The notes under the pieces were generated by a model that had not been told where the DNA came from, searched no databases, and saw nothing but the letters and a program-made list of their open reading frames with translations. Both the position numbers and the translations under genes were made by a program. From Rhodococcus zopfii NBRC 100606 = JCM 9919 (GTDB lineage Bacteria > Actinomycetota > Actinomycetes > Mycobacteriales > Mycobacteriaceae): 64,000 nucleotides of DNA. Positions 1-11,128 of the stretch are shown here, piece after piece; position 1 is the first letter of the stretch, and the number at the start of each line of letters is the position of its first letter. The stretch spans positions 1 to 64,000 of the forward strand of contig NZ_BCXI01000039.1 in the NCBI RefSeq assembly GCF_001895025.1, read 5' to 3'.

Positions 1-98
1 CCCCGTCCGTCAGCGGGGACGAACGTGTCCGTCTACAGGGAGATTGGCATGTCCGCTTGCAAGCACCGCGCCCGCTGTCCTACAGGAGCGGTGACAGC
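1..98. other. Non-coding edge, possible IS debris
   Basis: I see no gene here. The stretch lies downstream of the transposase remnant and carries two similar pieces, TGTCCGTCTACAGGGAG and TGTCCTACAGGAG, which could be debris of a transposon end. The window edge prevents testing this. Confidence 0.25.
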
Positions 99-189
99 TC
101 ACCAGCGGTGGCACATGTGATGTGACGAGTAGCCACTGGACACAGCCTTCCCGATCGACGCCTGCCGCCCGCCGAGATCCGTGCCTCCC

Positions 190-593
190 TCGTCCGAAGC
201 TTGAACCCGTCGGTCCTGGTGGGGCTCGAGCCCGAACGCCTTCCAGATCCGTCCGACGGTCGACTTCGAGAGCCCGGTGCGTTCGGCCATCTTCGCCCGC
301 GACCAGTGCGTCGCGTTCGGCGGTGTGGACTCGAGCGTCGCCACGACGACGTCCTCGACTTGCTCGGCGGCGACCGTCGCCGAGCGACCCGGTCGAGGGT
401 CGTCGACCAAGCCGTCCAGGCGGTGCGCGATGAACCGGGACCGCCACTTCCCGACTGTCGTCCTGCTGATTCCCAATCGCGCCGCGACTTCCGTGTTGAA
501 CGCTCCCGCAGCGCATTCCAGCACGATCAGTCGTCCGGGTTCGATGTGGCCGGCGAAGATCCTGCGGACGTCACCGAGCAGGTAGATCGGCAT
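190..593 (-). pseudogene. IS630-family transposase remnant (N-terminal HTH part)
   Basis: This is the DNA-binding N-terminal part of an IS630-type transposase. The recognisable core contains NTEVAARLGISRTTVGKW (first helix-turn-helix), HRLDGLVDDPRPGR (family linker) and ATHWSRAKMAERTGLSKSTV (second helix-turn-helix). Just after GLEPHQD, near position 225, the frame shifts: the expected GFKL motif appears in the next frame and similarity then stops. The DDE catalytic domain is absent from the window. An open frame runs from 692 to 99, but residues outside the core do not look like the family and overlap the neighbouring oxidoreductase gene. The element is a decayed, immobile fragment. Confidence 0.8.
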
Positions 594-639
594 AGGCTGA
601 TCCAGCTCCCGGCGAGAACAACGCGAGTCCACTCGATCG

Positions 640-1650
640 TCATATGGCTTCCCGGGTTGTAGCGGTGGTGACGGTTTCTTGCCCCGCGGCATGAGGCAGG
701 ATCACGAGATTGCCGATTTTCCGGCCGCTGTCGATCCGTCGGTGCGCTTCGGGCAATGCCTCGAGGCTGCCGACGACCTCGACCAGCGGATCGAACGCCC
801 CGCTCGCGACAAGGTCGAGCAGCAGCGCGAAGTCCTCCCGGCGTTCGGGCGCCGCCCCCGCGATCACGCGCCCGTGAGCGGTCACCGCGTCCGCGAGGCC
901 CGCGACCGCGAGCACTGCCGCACCGTGATCCCCAGCGAGCCGGAGCCCGGCGGCACGGCTCAGGTTCCCGACCGCGTCGAAGACGACGTCGAAGCGCTCG
1001 CCGAGTCCGGCGACCGGTGTTTGCCGGTAGTCGATCACCTGTGCCGCGCCGAGGCGGCGCAGCAGATCGTGGTTGGGCCTGCTGCTCACCGCGGTGACAG
1101 TTGCTCCGAAGTGGGCCGCCAGCTGCACCGCCGCTGACCCGACCGACCCCGATGCTCCGTTCACGAGCACCGTCTGCCCGGTACCGAGCCTCGCGCGGTC
1201 GCGAAGAAAGTACAGGGCGGTACTGCCGCCGAAGAGCGCGCCCGCCGCATCCGAATGGGGCATGCCTGCGGGGAGGGGGGTGAGCGCGGTGACGGGTACC
1301 GTCACATACTCAGCGTGCGCACCGAACCGGGCGCCGGTCATTCCCGCAATCGAATCGCCCACCGAGAGTCCGGTGGCCCCGTCGCCCAAGCGCTCGACCT
1401 TGCCTGAGAACACCACACCGGGAATGCTGCGACGAGGCCCGCGCATGCCGATTCCGAGCCTGGCGGGGAGGCCGAATCCGCGCGGGAATCGGCCCGCCCG
1501 AATTCGGGCGTCGCCCGCGGTCACCGCCGCGGCTTCGACTCTGACGAGCACTTCGCCCCGACCGGGTGTCGGGACCGGCATTGTGGTGATCCTGATCGTC
1601 GTCGGCGGCCCGTATCGATCGATGGTTGCCGCTCTCATCTGTGTGTCCAT
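640..1650 (-). CDS. MDR-family NAD(P)H:quinone oxidoreductase-like
   Basis: A 336-residue medium-chain dehydrogenase/reductase of the zinc-independent quinone oxidoreductase type. The N-terminal GroES-like half has PTPGRGEVLVRVEAAAVTAG. The Rossmann half has the nucleotide-binding motif NGASGSVGSAAVQLA. No cysteine cluster for structural zinc is visible. It probably reduces a quinone or enone with NAD(P)H; the substrate cannot be read from sequence. It is divergent from a TetR gene 81 bp away, and two palindromes lie in the shared gap, so the TetR protein very likely represses it. Its 3' end overlaps the edge of a transposase remnant. Confidence 0.85.
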   Translation of the reverse strand: MDTQMRAATIDRYGPPTTIRITTMPVPTPGRGEVLVRVEAAAVTAGDARIRAGRFPRGFGLPARLGIGMRGPRRSIPGVVFSGKVERLGDGATGLSVGDSIAGMTGARFGAHAEYVTVPVTALTPLPAGMPHSDAAGALFGGSTALYFLRDRARLGTGQTVLVNGASGSVGSAAVQLAAHFGATVTAVSSRPNHDLLRRLGAAQVIDYRQTPVAGLGERFDVVFDAVGNLSRAAGLRLAGDHGAAVLAVAGLADAVTAHGRVIAGAAPERREDFALLLDLVASGAFDPLVEVVGSLEALPEAHRRIDSGRKIGNLVILPHAAGQETVTTATTREAI

Positions 1651-1657
1651 GACTCCC

Positions 1658-1710
1658 CTTACGGATGTAAGTCCCGGTAGATAGGCAAGGTACCCTTACG
1701 GACGTAAGGG
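1658..1710. promoter_or_regulatory. Paired palindromic TetR operator
   Basis: Two copies of one palindrome lie in the 81-bp gap between the oxidoreductase and the TetR gene. They are CTTAC-GGAT-GTAAG at 1658-1671 and CCCTTAC-GGAC-GTAAGGG at 1693-1710. Their position between divergent genes makes them the likely autoregulatory operator of the adjacent TetR protein. Confidence 0.8.
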
Positions 1711-1731
1711 CACAAGGGAGGCGAGGTAGAC

Positions 1732-2409
1732 ATGGTTGCTCGGCAGCCGCTCAGCGAGGAGCGCATCGTCGCAGCCGCGGTCCGCGTCGCAGACGCGGGC
1801 GGGTATGCGGCGATCAGCATGCGCAATGTCGGCAAAGCGCTTGGGGTCGAGGCGATGTCGCTCTACCATCACGTTGCGAACAAGGATGCGCTGCTCGATG
1901 CACTGGCGGACTGGGTGTTCGCGCAGATCGAGTTGCCGGATCCCGAGATGGGGTGGCGCGAGGGTATGCGGTTGCGGGCGACATCGGCTCGAGACGTGCT
2001 GGTGGGGCATCCGTGGGCGCTGACTCTCATCGATTCACGCACGAATCCCGGCGCTGCGCTGCTCCGGCATCACGACGCGGTCATCGGATGCATGCGTCGT
2101 GGCGGGTTCCCGATCGATCTCGCGGCCCAGGCGTTCTCCGTGATCGACGCCTATGTATACGGTTTCGCGCTGACCGAGCGCAATCTCCCGTTCGACCCGA
2201 GTAGCAGCGATCAGGCGGTCGTCTTTGCTGCCGACATGATGCCGGCGCTGACCGAGTACCCGTACCTGGTCGAGTTCGTGCAGTATCTCACCGGGTCGGG
2301 TGTGTATTCCTTCTCGGACCAGTTCGGTGAAGGACTTGACATCATCTTGGACGAATTGGGGCGGCGGCTCGAGGAGCCGGGTTCTGCGTCGTGTTCCCGG
2401 TCGGGCTGA
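1732..2409 (+). CDS. TetR/AcrR-family transcriptional regulator
   Basis: A 225-residue TetR repressor. Residues 8-55 form the family HTH: ERIVAAAVRVADAGGYAAIS, then VGKALGVEAMSLYHHVANKD. The C-terminal part resembles the TetR_C ligand-binding domain common in actinobacteria. The ATG at 1732 follows AGGGAGGCGAG. It is divergent from the MDR oxidoreductase and the gap carries two matching palindromes, so autorepression plus control of the oxidoreductase is the simplest model. The ligand is unknown. A hairpin follows the stop codon. Confidence 0.92.
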   Translation: MVARQPLSEERIVAAAVRVADAGGYAAISMRNVGKALGVEAMSLYHHVANKDALLDALADWVFAQIELPDPEMGWREGMRLRATSARDVLVGHPWALTLIDSRTNPGAALLRHHDAVIGCMRRGGFPIDLAAQAFSVIDAYVYGFALTERNLPFDPSSSDQAVVFAADMMPALTEYPYLVEFVQYLTGSGVYSFSDQFGEGLDIILDELGRRLEEPGSASCSRSG

Positions 2410-2436
2410 TCGTGGTCGCTGCCGATCGGCGATCGA

Positions 2437-2476
2437 CGGTGGGGACACGAGGTGGTCGCGATCGTCGTCCCCACCG
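2437..2476 (+). terminator. Hairpin after the TetR gene
   Basis: A perfect 10-bp inverted repeat, CGGTGGGGAC (2437-2446) and GTCCCCACCG (2467-2476), starts 28 bp after the TetR stop. The loop is long (20 nt) and no T-run follows, so termination is possible but not certain. Confidence 0.4.
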
Positions 2477-2607
2477 CAGCTCATCGAGCACGCCGCACAG
2501 TCGAAGACCCGAACAACACGAGGGGCGGTGGCGTAGCCCCTTCGCACCGCATCCGGCCTGACGTGGTCACAATGATCCGGACACACGGCACACCGGAAGG
2601 AGTTCAT

Positions 2608-2979
2608 ATGGAGATCGCCGAGGTGATGGACAGCGTCGGCTCGGTCATCGACATGGTCGGGGTTGCCGTCATCGTCGTGGGGGCGCTTGTTTCCAGCTGG
2701 ATTGCGTACAACACCCGACGCCACAGGCCTGGCCAACCGATCTACGTCGCGTATCGCCGCAATCTGGGACGGTCGATCCTGCTGGGTCTCGAGTTCCTGG
2801 TGGCGGCCGACATCATCAAGACCGTCGCCGTCACCCCCACCTTCACGTCGGTGGGAGTGCTGGCGATCATCGTCCTCATCCGCACGTTCTTGAGTTGGTC
2901 TCTGCAACTCGAGATCGACGGCCGCTGGCCGTGGCAGACGAGCGAGCGTCCGGCCGCGGCGGCCGAGCCGGCTCGCTGA
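2608..2979 (+). CDS. DUF1622 small membrane protein
   Basis: A 123-residue integral membrane protein of the DUF1622 family, function unknown. Three hydrophobic segments are visible: VGVAVIVVGALVSSWIAY, ILLGLEFLVAADIIKTVAV and SVGVLAIIVLIRTFLSWSLQ. The conserved family core LGRSILLGLEFLVAADIIKT is intact. I chose the ATG at 2608 because GGAAGGA lies 6 bp upstream; a longer in-frame opening from 2452 has no such signal and would add a non-membrane leader. It stands alone, convergent with the following gene. Confidence 0.85.
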   Translation: MEIAEVMDSVGSVIDMVGVAVIVVGALVSSWIAYNTRRHRPGQPIYVAYRRNLGRSILLGLEFLVAADIIKTVAVTPTFTSVGVLAIIVLIRTFLSWSLQLEIDGRWPWQTSERPAAAAEPAR

Positions 2980-3053
2980 GCGGCTTTGTGGCGGTCGGTC
3001 GCGCTCTCGACTCTCGACTCTCGACGATTCCACAGGGAAGCGCGGCCGGCCGA

Positions 3054-3474
3054 TCAGCCTTCCCACGCGATTTCGACGTCGAGGACCCCGGTGACGCCGA
3101 ACCGATCCCTCAGCATTGCGTAAAGCGGTGTCCACTGCGCGGGTGCGAGCGGCATGAGGATTGTCGCTCCGACTGCGAGTTCGCCCCAGCAGCCGGCGAT
3201 CTCCTCGGCGTCGACGCCCCGGACGCACACGAACACCGGGACAGTGCCGGGGTCCCAGGCCGTGTGGGACGGAACGTCGTAGACCATGACGCGAAAACCG
3301 TTGTCGGACAAGATCTCGCCGTACATCATTTGATCGGACTCGGCCGGATCGGTGACGTTGTGGGCGTCATCGTCGGTCGCGACGGTGATCCGGCCGCCGA
3401 ACACCGACCGGTGGAAGTCCAACGCGACACGGGCGTCCCGCGGAAGTTCAGGTGGGGGTGACATTCACGGACAT
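3054..3474 (-). pseudogene. VOC (PhnB-like) protein with two frameshifts
   Basis: A glyoxalase/bleomycin-resistance-fold protein of the PhnB-like type. Its reading frame is split over three frames at the 5' end. MSVNVTP is in one frame, then HLNFRG in a second, then DARVALDFHRSVFGG through the stop in a third. Each switch can be mended by restoring one base, in the C-run of CACCCCCACC and the G-run of CGCGGGACG. The ATG at 3474 has AGGGAG upstream. From residue 15 on, the protein is intact: DAHNVTDPAESDQMMYGEI, and a C-terminal RDRFGVTGVLDVEIAW. This is either a fresh pseudogene or two base-calling errors; a shorter ATG/GTG start inside the third frame would lack the first beta strand. Confidence 0.75.
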
Positions 3475-3617
3475 GGCCTGCTCCCTGCTCATCGTCAACG
3501 GGCCGCAACCGGTTCTCGCGCCCGGACGCAGATCGTCGTCGGCGACGCCGAAACCGGCGCCGGCCTGGTCAACGTGTTCGTCGCCCGCGACCACCCCGAG
3601 ATCCGACCACCCCGAGA

Positions 3618-4475
3618 TCACTGATTCGGCGACTGGCTGAACTCGAGCCCGACGGCCCGCGCCATCTCCGGGCGCGGTGCCGGGCGGCCGGTGAACTGCT
3701 CGACTTGACCGAACGCCTGGTGCAGCAGCATGTGGAGACCGGAGACGACGACGCTGCCGCACGTCTTCGCAGCCGATGCGAGCGGTGTCGGCCACGGGTC
3801 GTAGATCGCGTCGAGGATGAACGGTGCCCGCGCAAGGACGTCGGCGAACGGTGCGGCGCCCGCGGCCGGGACGGTCGACACCAGCGCACCCGCCTCGGCG
3901 CACACATCGCCGAGACCCGGGTCGTCGAATCCCATCCAGCGGGGTGTCACCCCGACCGCTTCGGCACAGTCGAACGTCTCGGTGGCGCGGGCCTGCGATC
4001 GTGCGACGACGACGATCTCCCGGACGCCCAGGGACGCCAACCCCACGATCGCCGGCCGGGACGTTCCGCCGTTGCCGACGACGACGGCGCGGCGGCCCGT
4101 CAGGTCGGCGACGCCGATCGTGCCGAGCGCACCGGTCACGCCGTCGACGTCGGTGCAGTCGGCGCGCCAGCCGGTGTCGGTGCGGACGAGGGTGTTCGCG
4201 GAACCGACGGTCACTGCGCGATCGGTGCGTTCGTCGGCGTAGGCGAGCGCCGCGAACTTTCCGGGCATCGTGACCGACAGGCCGACCCATTCCGGCCCGA
4301 GCGAGTCGACGAATCCGGGAAGTTGCTCCCCGGTGCATTCGATGCGGTCGTACGTCCAGTCGGTCAGGCCCAGCGCCCGGTAGGCGGCCAGGTGCAGCAG
4401 CGGAGACTTCGAGTGCTGGATCGGGCTGCCCAGAACGGCGGCTTTGCGGGCACCGGTCACGTTGTCATCTACCAC
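3618..4475 (-). CDS. aroE: Shikimate dehydrogenase
   Basis: Reduces 3-dehydroshikimate to shikimate with NADPH in the aromatic amino acid pathway. 285 residues. The substrate-binding N-terminus has VLGSPIQHSKSPLLHLAAY, and the catalytic lysine lies in SVTMPGKFAAL. The NADP-binding loop is VVVGNGGTSRPA. The GTG at 4475 overlaps the end of mltG; a second in-frame GTG at 4460 lies just past the mltG stop and is a fair alternative (280 residues). It is the last gene of the leftward alaS-ruvX-mltG-aroE run, so it is probably co-transcribed with them. Confidence 0.93.
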   Translation of the reverse strand: MVDDNVTGARKAAVLGSPIQHSKSPLLHLAAYRALGLTDWTYDRIECTGEQLPGFVDSLGPEWVGLSVTMPGKFAALAYADERTDRAVTVGSANTLVRTDTGWRADCTDVDGVTGALGTIGVADLTGRRAVVVGNGGTSRPAIVGLASLGVREIVVVARSQARATETFDCAEAVGVTPRWMGFDDPGLGDVCAEAGALVSTVPAAGAAPFADVLARAPFILDAIYDPWPTPLASAAKTCGSVVVSGLHMLLHQAFGQVEQFTGRPAPRPEMARAVGLEFSQSPNQ

Positions 4476-6165
4476 TGTCGAGAATTCCGCTTTCCAGGGC
4501 TCGTTCGGTGTTCGCGAGGTGCTCTTCGTAGTTGTCGGCGAACAGGGTCGTGCCCTGGGCGTCGACGGTCACGAAATACGTCCAGTTCCCCGGCTCCGGG
4601 TTCTCCACGGCCTGGAGCGCACCGATACTCGGCGACGAGATCGGCGTCGCCGGCAGGCCGGGGCTCGCGTAGGTGTTCCACGGAGTCACCCGCGCCCGGT
4701 CCGAGTCGGTCGTGGCGAGTTCGGTTTCGTCGAGCGAGTAGTTGACCGTCGAGTCGAACTGCAACGGCATGTCGATGTCGAGCCGGTTCAGGATCACCCG
4801 TGCAACCCTCGCGAAATCCGCAGGGAGCGCTTCACGTTCGACGAGGGACGCCGCGACGAGCAGCTCGTAGGGCGAGAGGCCGACCTTGGCGGCAGCATCG
4901 GCGATCCCTGTGCGGTCGTACTGTTCGGCGCTGGCCGACACGAGCCGGGCGAGCACCTCGGATGCACTGGCGGACGGATCGAAATCCCAGCTTCCCGCCG
5001 CGATGAGCCCTTCGAGCTGACGATCACGGTCCGGCACTCCGGTGACCGCCTGGCGTGCCCACTCCGGAACTCCGAGCGCCGCGAGGTCGATGCTCGCTCC
5101 GGCCTGGTTGAGTTCGTCGTAGGTCAGGCAACGGGAGGTTCCATCGTCCTCGTAGCAGCTCGCTTCCGCGATCAGCGTGTAGATGCCCTTGCGGACCGCT
5201 CCGGTGTTGACGTCGCGAATGTCGTGCAGTTGCCGGCCTTCGGACACGACGAGCGCACCCACCCGGGAGGCCGGATCGACGAGGTCGGCGACGGCGTCGA
5301 CCGCCGGCATATTCGTCGCGAGACTGTAGAAGCCGGGCTGCACCGCATTCATCCCGGTGTTCTGCACCGCGGCATTGAAGAACGCGGACGCGCTGGCGAC
5401 GACGCCCTTCTCGGTGAGTTCGACAGCGATCTCGTTGGCGGTTTCGCCCGAGCGGACCTGGATGATGACTGCCGGGCCGGCGGGGCCGGTGAAGTCCGGG
5501 GGCAGATCCGGTCCGACGAATCTCTTGTAGACGAAGAAGCCGCCGCCGACCGCGATCACGAGCAGCAGCGCCACGGCGAGAGCACCGATGACACGTCCGC
5601 GCTTCTTGCGTGCGCCGGCCTCGCGGTCGTGGGCACGCCGCACCGGGGACACACCGACCGCCTGGGGGGCGGCACGCTCGTCGTCCGGCCACGCGACCGG
5701 ATCGGTCTCGTATGGCGCGGCGTAGTGGTCCTCGCCGGCATAGCGGGCTTGCTCGCCGGTGAGCTCTTCCCCGCCGTGGCTTTCGGTGCGCTCGGCGTAG
5801 CGGTAGCCGCCGGCGTACTCGTCTTCGTCGTAGCCGTCGCCGCTGTAGCCGTCGCCGCTGTAGCCACCGTCGGCCGAGCCGACCGGGTAGCCACCGTCGG
5901 CCGAGCCGACCGGGTAAGCACCGTCGGCAGTCCCGGTCGTCGGTGGCGGGCCGTCGAACACCCCTTCCTCGAAGCGCAGAACCGTCGTGGGCTCGTCGTC
6001 GGGGCGTGAGATCGGTCGGTGGTCCGGCTCCGGCGTCGAGCGGACCCTGTCGTAGGCGCCACCGACCTTGCGGCGACCGTCCACGGGTTCTTCACCGAAA
6101 CGATCACCGAAGAAGTGCTGGTGTGTTGCTTCGGTGTCGTCTTCGGACCGTCCGTGCCTGGTCAC
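4465..6165 (-). CDS. mltG: Endolytic murein transglycosylase MltG
   Basis: A membrane-anchored lytic transglycosylase that cuts nascent glycan strands. I place the start at the GTG at 6165, whose GTGA overlaps the ruvX stop, giving 566 residues. About 190 N-terminal residues are cytoplasmic, acidic and low in complexity, with tandem repeats (separate entry). One transmembrane helix follows ([20 protein letters not shown]), then the YceG/MltG domain. The catalytic glutamate lies in [12 protein letters not shown], and the family motif [17 protein letters not shown] is present. The long cytoplasmic extension is usual for actinobacterial members and may bind divisome or elongation partners (inference). 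It belongs to the alaS-ruvX-mltG-aroE run. Confidence 0.93.
   Translation of the reverse strand: MTRHGRSEDDTEATHQHFFGDRFGEEPVDGRRKVGGAYDRVRSTPEPDHRPISRPDDEPTTVLRFEEGVFDGPPPTTGTADGAYPVGSADGGYPVGSADGGYSGDGYSGDGYDEDEYAGGYRYAERTESHGGEELTGEQARYAGEDHYAAPYETDPVAWPDDERAAPQAVGVSPVRRAHDREAGARKKRGRVIGALAVALLLVIAVGGGFFVYKRFVGPDLPPDFTGPAGPAVIIQVRSGETANEIAVELTEKGVVASASAFFNAAVQNTGMNAVQPGFYSLATNMPAVDAVADLVDPASRVGALVVSEGRQLHDIRDVNTGAVRKGIYTLIAEASCYEDDGTSRCLTYDELNQAGASIDLAALGVPEWARQAVTGVPDRDRQLEGLIAAGSWDFDPSASASEVLARLVSASAEQYDRTGIADAAAKVGLSPYELLVAASLVEREALPADFARVARVILNRLDIDMPLQFDSTVNYSLDETELATTDSDRARVTPWNTYASPGLPATPISSPSIGALQAVENPEPGNWTYFVTVDAQGTTLFADNYEEHLANTERALESGILDSGR
5829..5930 (-). repeat. In-frame tandem repeats in mltG
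   Basis: Two families of in-frame tandem repeat lie side by side. A 15-bp unit encoding YSGDG occurs twice, and a 27-bp unit encoding YPVGSADGG occurs twice with a diverged third partial copy (AYPVG). They fall in the cytoplasmic tail of MltG and keep the frame, so copy number could vary without breaking the enzyme. Confidence 0.85.
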
Positions 6166-6683
6166 CGGCCATCCCCCTGGTCGCCGTCCTCGGCCACGTT
6201 CAAAGCTGCACTCCGCTCGTCCAACCAACCCTGCAAGATGGCGACGGCCGCGGCCTGGTCGATGACCGGCCGCGCACCGCGCGCGCTGACTCCGCTGGCG
6301 CGGAGCGCACGCGCCGCAGTGACCGTGGTGAAGCGTTCGTCGGCCATCCGCACGGGAACGTCCGGCAGTTGCCGCCGAAGCCGGCGCGCGAAGTCGCTCG
6401 CCAGTTTCGCAGCCTTGCCGGGCTCACCGCGCAGCGTCTGCGGCAACCCGACGATAACCTCCACGGCGTCGTATTCCATAACGATTTGGACAATGCGCCG
6501 GATGTCGGGCGCGTCGGGCCCGCGGTCCTTGGACCGCGGGACCGTCTCGACCGGTGTGGCGAGGATGCAATCCGGGTCGCTCGAGGCGACCCCGATCCGG
6601 ACGCTGCCCACATCGATGCCGATGCGTCGGCCTCGCCCGGGGTCGTCGTCGCCCGGGCGATCCGGGCCGGCGACTTCCGCCAC
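6162..6683 (-). CDS. ruvX: Holliday junction resolvase-like RuvX (YqgF)
   Basis: A 173-residue YqgF/RuvX-family RNase H-fold nuclease, linked to 16S rRNA 5' maturation and/or Holliday junction resolution in other bacteria. The first acidic residue is in [27 protein letters not shown] carries the second conserved stretch, and [11 protein letters not shown] and [17 protein letters not shown] the C-terminal motifs. The GTG start at 6683 lies 2 bp after the alaS stop, and its own stop overlaps the mltG GTG by 4 bp. Confidence 0.92.
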   Translation of the reverse strand: MAEVAGPDRPGDDDPGRGRRIGIDVGSVRIGVASSDPDCILATPVETVPRSKDRGPDAPDIRRIVQIVMEYDAVEVIVGLPQTLRGEPGKAAKLASDFARRLRRQLPDVPVRMADERFTTVTAARALRASGVSARGARPVIDQAAAVAILQGWLDERSAALNVAEDGDQGDGR

Positions 6684-6685
6684 GA

Positions 6686-9352
<2,667 letters not shown>

Positions 9353-9595
9353 GTCATGGTCCTTCGGGGTCTGGCGGTGTGGTGTGCGCCCGCGGTGGGG
9401 GCTGCCGACTCCGGCGAATCGGCCATCGTTCAGCTTATCGCGACTTCCGATGTCACCGCCGGTCCCCTCCACCCGGGCCCGCGTTCGCAGCGAAGACCAC
9501 ACTCGTTCCTGTCCGGCCTTCCTGTGGGCATCCGGCCGGAACGACCCGGTGGCGCAACTCGACGTCGAGGCCGGACCGCACGACCGTGCCGCCGC

Positions 9596-11002
9596 CTATC
9601 CGCGCACGATGCGGCGCAACTTCGGCACCCGAGACGCCAGTTCCCGTTCGACGCCATGCGCGGTGGGCCGGTAGTAGTCGACGCCCACGAGTTCGTCCGG
9701 CGGGTACTGCTGCGCGAGGACACCGTCGGGATGGTCGTGCGGATAGCGGTAGCCGATCGCATTGCCCAATCCGTGTGCGCCCTTGTAGTGGCCGTCGCGC
9801 AGATGCGAGGGCACGGACCCGGCCCGGCCCGCCTTCACATCCGCGATCGCCGCGCCGAGCGCCGCGGTCACGGCCCCCGACTTGGGTGCGGTCGCGATGT
9901 GAATCGTGGCCTGCGCGAGCGCCAGTTGCGCTTCGGGCATACCGACCTGCTGCACGACCTGCGCGGCGGCCACCGCGGTCTGCAGGGCGGTCGGATCGGC
10001 CATGCCGACCTCCTCGCTCGCCTGGATCATGAGCCGTCGCGCAATGAACCGGGGGTCCTCACCTGCGACGATCATCCGGGCGAGGTAGTGCAGTGCCGCG
10101 TCGACGTCGGAGCCGCGCAGCGATTTGATGAAGGCACTGGCGACGTCGTAGTGCTGGTCGCCGTCGCGGTCGTAGCGGACCGCGGCCTTGTCGATGCTCG
10201 ATTCGACGGTGGGCAGATCGATGACCGCTTCGCCGCCCGCCGACCGGTCGACGGCGGTCTCGGCCGACGCTTCGAGGGCCGTCAGCGCCCGTCGGGCATC
10301 ACCACCGGCAAGACGCACGAGATGATCGAGCGCATCGTCGGTGATCGCCACCGTGTCGCCGAGCCCGCGCGGATCGGTGCGGGCACGTTCGATCAGGGCA
10401 CGGATGTCGTCGGGTGCGAGCGGCTGCAACTGCAATACCAGCGACCGCGACAGCAGCGGCGCGACCACCGAGAACGACGGGTTCTCGGTGGTGGCCGCGA
10501 CGAGCAGGACGATGCGGTTCTCGACGGCGGCCAGCAGGGCATCCTGCTGGGTCTTCGAGAAGCGGTGGACCTCGTCGATGAACAACACGGTCTGCTCGCC
10601 CTGCGCGAGACGACGCCGCGCGAGTTCGATCACACCGCGCACGTCCTTGACGCCGGCGGACAGCGCGGACAGCGCCTCGAACCTGCGGCCGGTGGCCCCG
10701 GAAATCAGGGAGGCAAGCGTGGTCTTGCCGGTGCCGGGTGGCCCGTAGAGCACGACGGACGCCGCACCCGAGCCTTCGACGAGTCGACGCAGCGGCGCAC
10801 CCGGCGCGAGCAGATGCTGTTGCCCGACGACTTCGTCGAGGCTGCGCGGGCGCATCCGGGCTGCGAGCGGAGCGCCCGGTCCAGTGGGTCCGAGGTTCGC
10901 GCGGCGGATCGACGGCTCGGGTTCCGGTTCCGGCGCGCTCGGCGCCTCGAACAGGGCATCCGGAGAGGCGGCAGGATCGTCCGCCCCGAAAAGGTCACTC
11001 AC
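9596..11002 (-). CDS. rarA: Replication-associated recombination protein RarA/MgsA
   Basis: A clamp-loader-like AAA+ ATPase acting at stalled replication forks. The GTG at 11002 gives 468 residues, the family size. The order is a short acidic, proline-rich N-terminal segment, then [16 protein letters not shown]. Walker A is GPPGTGKTT, Walker B is [10 protein letters not shown], and sensor 1 lies near ATTENPSF. The C-terminal tetramerisation domain has [15 protein letters not shown] and [19 protein letters not shown]. It is divergent from the phoD gene, with a 126-bp gap that should hold both promoters. Confidence 0.95.
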   Translation of the reverse strand: MSDLFGADDPAASPDALFEAPSAPEPEPEPSIRRANLGPTGPGAPLAARMRPRSLDEVVGQQHLLAPGAPLRRLVEGSGAASVVLYGPPGTGKTTLASLISGATGRRFEALSALSAGVKDVRGVIELARRRLAQGEQTVLFIDEVHRFSKTQQDALLAAVENRIVLLVAATTENPSFSVVAPLLSRSLVLQLQPLAPDDIRALIERARTDPRGLGDTVAITDDALDHLVRLAGGDARRALTALEASAETAVDRSAGGEAVIDLPTVESSIDKAAVRYDRDGDQHYDVASAFIKSLRGSDVDAALHYLARMIVAGEDPRFIARRLMIQASEEVGMADPTALQTAVAAAQVVQQVGMPEAQLALAQATIHIATAPKSGAVTAALGAAIADVKAGRAGSVPSHLRDGHYKGAHGLGNAIGYRYPHDHPDGVLAQQYPPDELVGVDYYRPTAHGVERELASRVPKLRRIVRG

Positions 11003-11128
11003 CCCTTCGACGCTACAAGGCGGGGCGGACAGCCGGCACAGGCCGCCACCGCCGGAACTGTGCGTGAACATCGCGCACGGCCGTGTGTCGGTCTTTACCT
11101 CTGTCCGACGGTGTGGTCGGATCGGCCG

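Noticed and set aside
2035-3228. A 397-codon minus-strand frame
   Set aside because: It lies antisense to TetR and DUF1622 genes, is extremely arginine-rich and has no domain I recognise.
4444-6009. A 521-codon plus-strand frame
   Set aside because: Mirror of mltG with a repetitive valine/alanine end caused by the mltG repeats.
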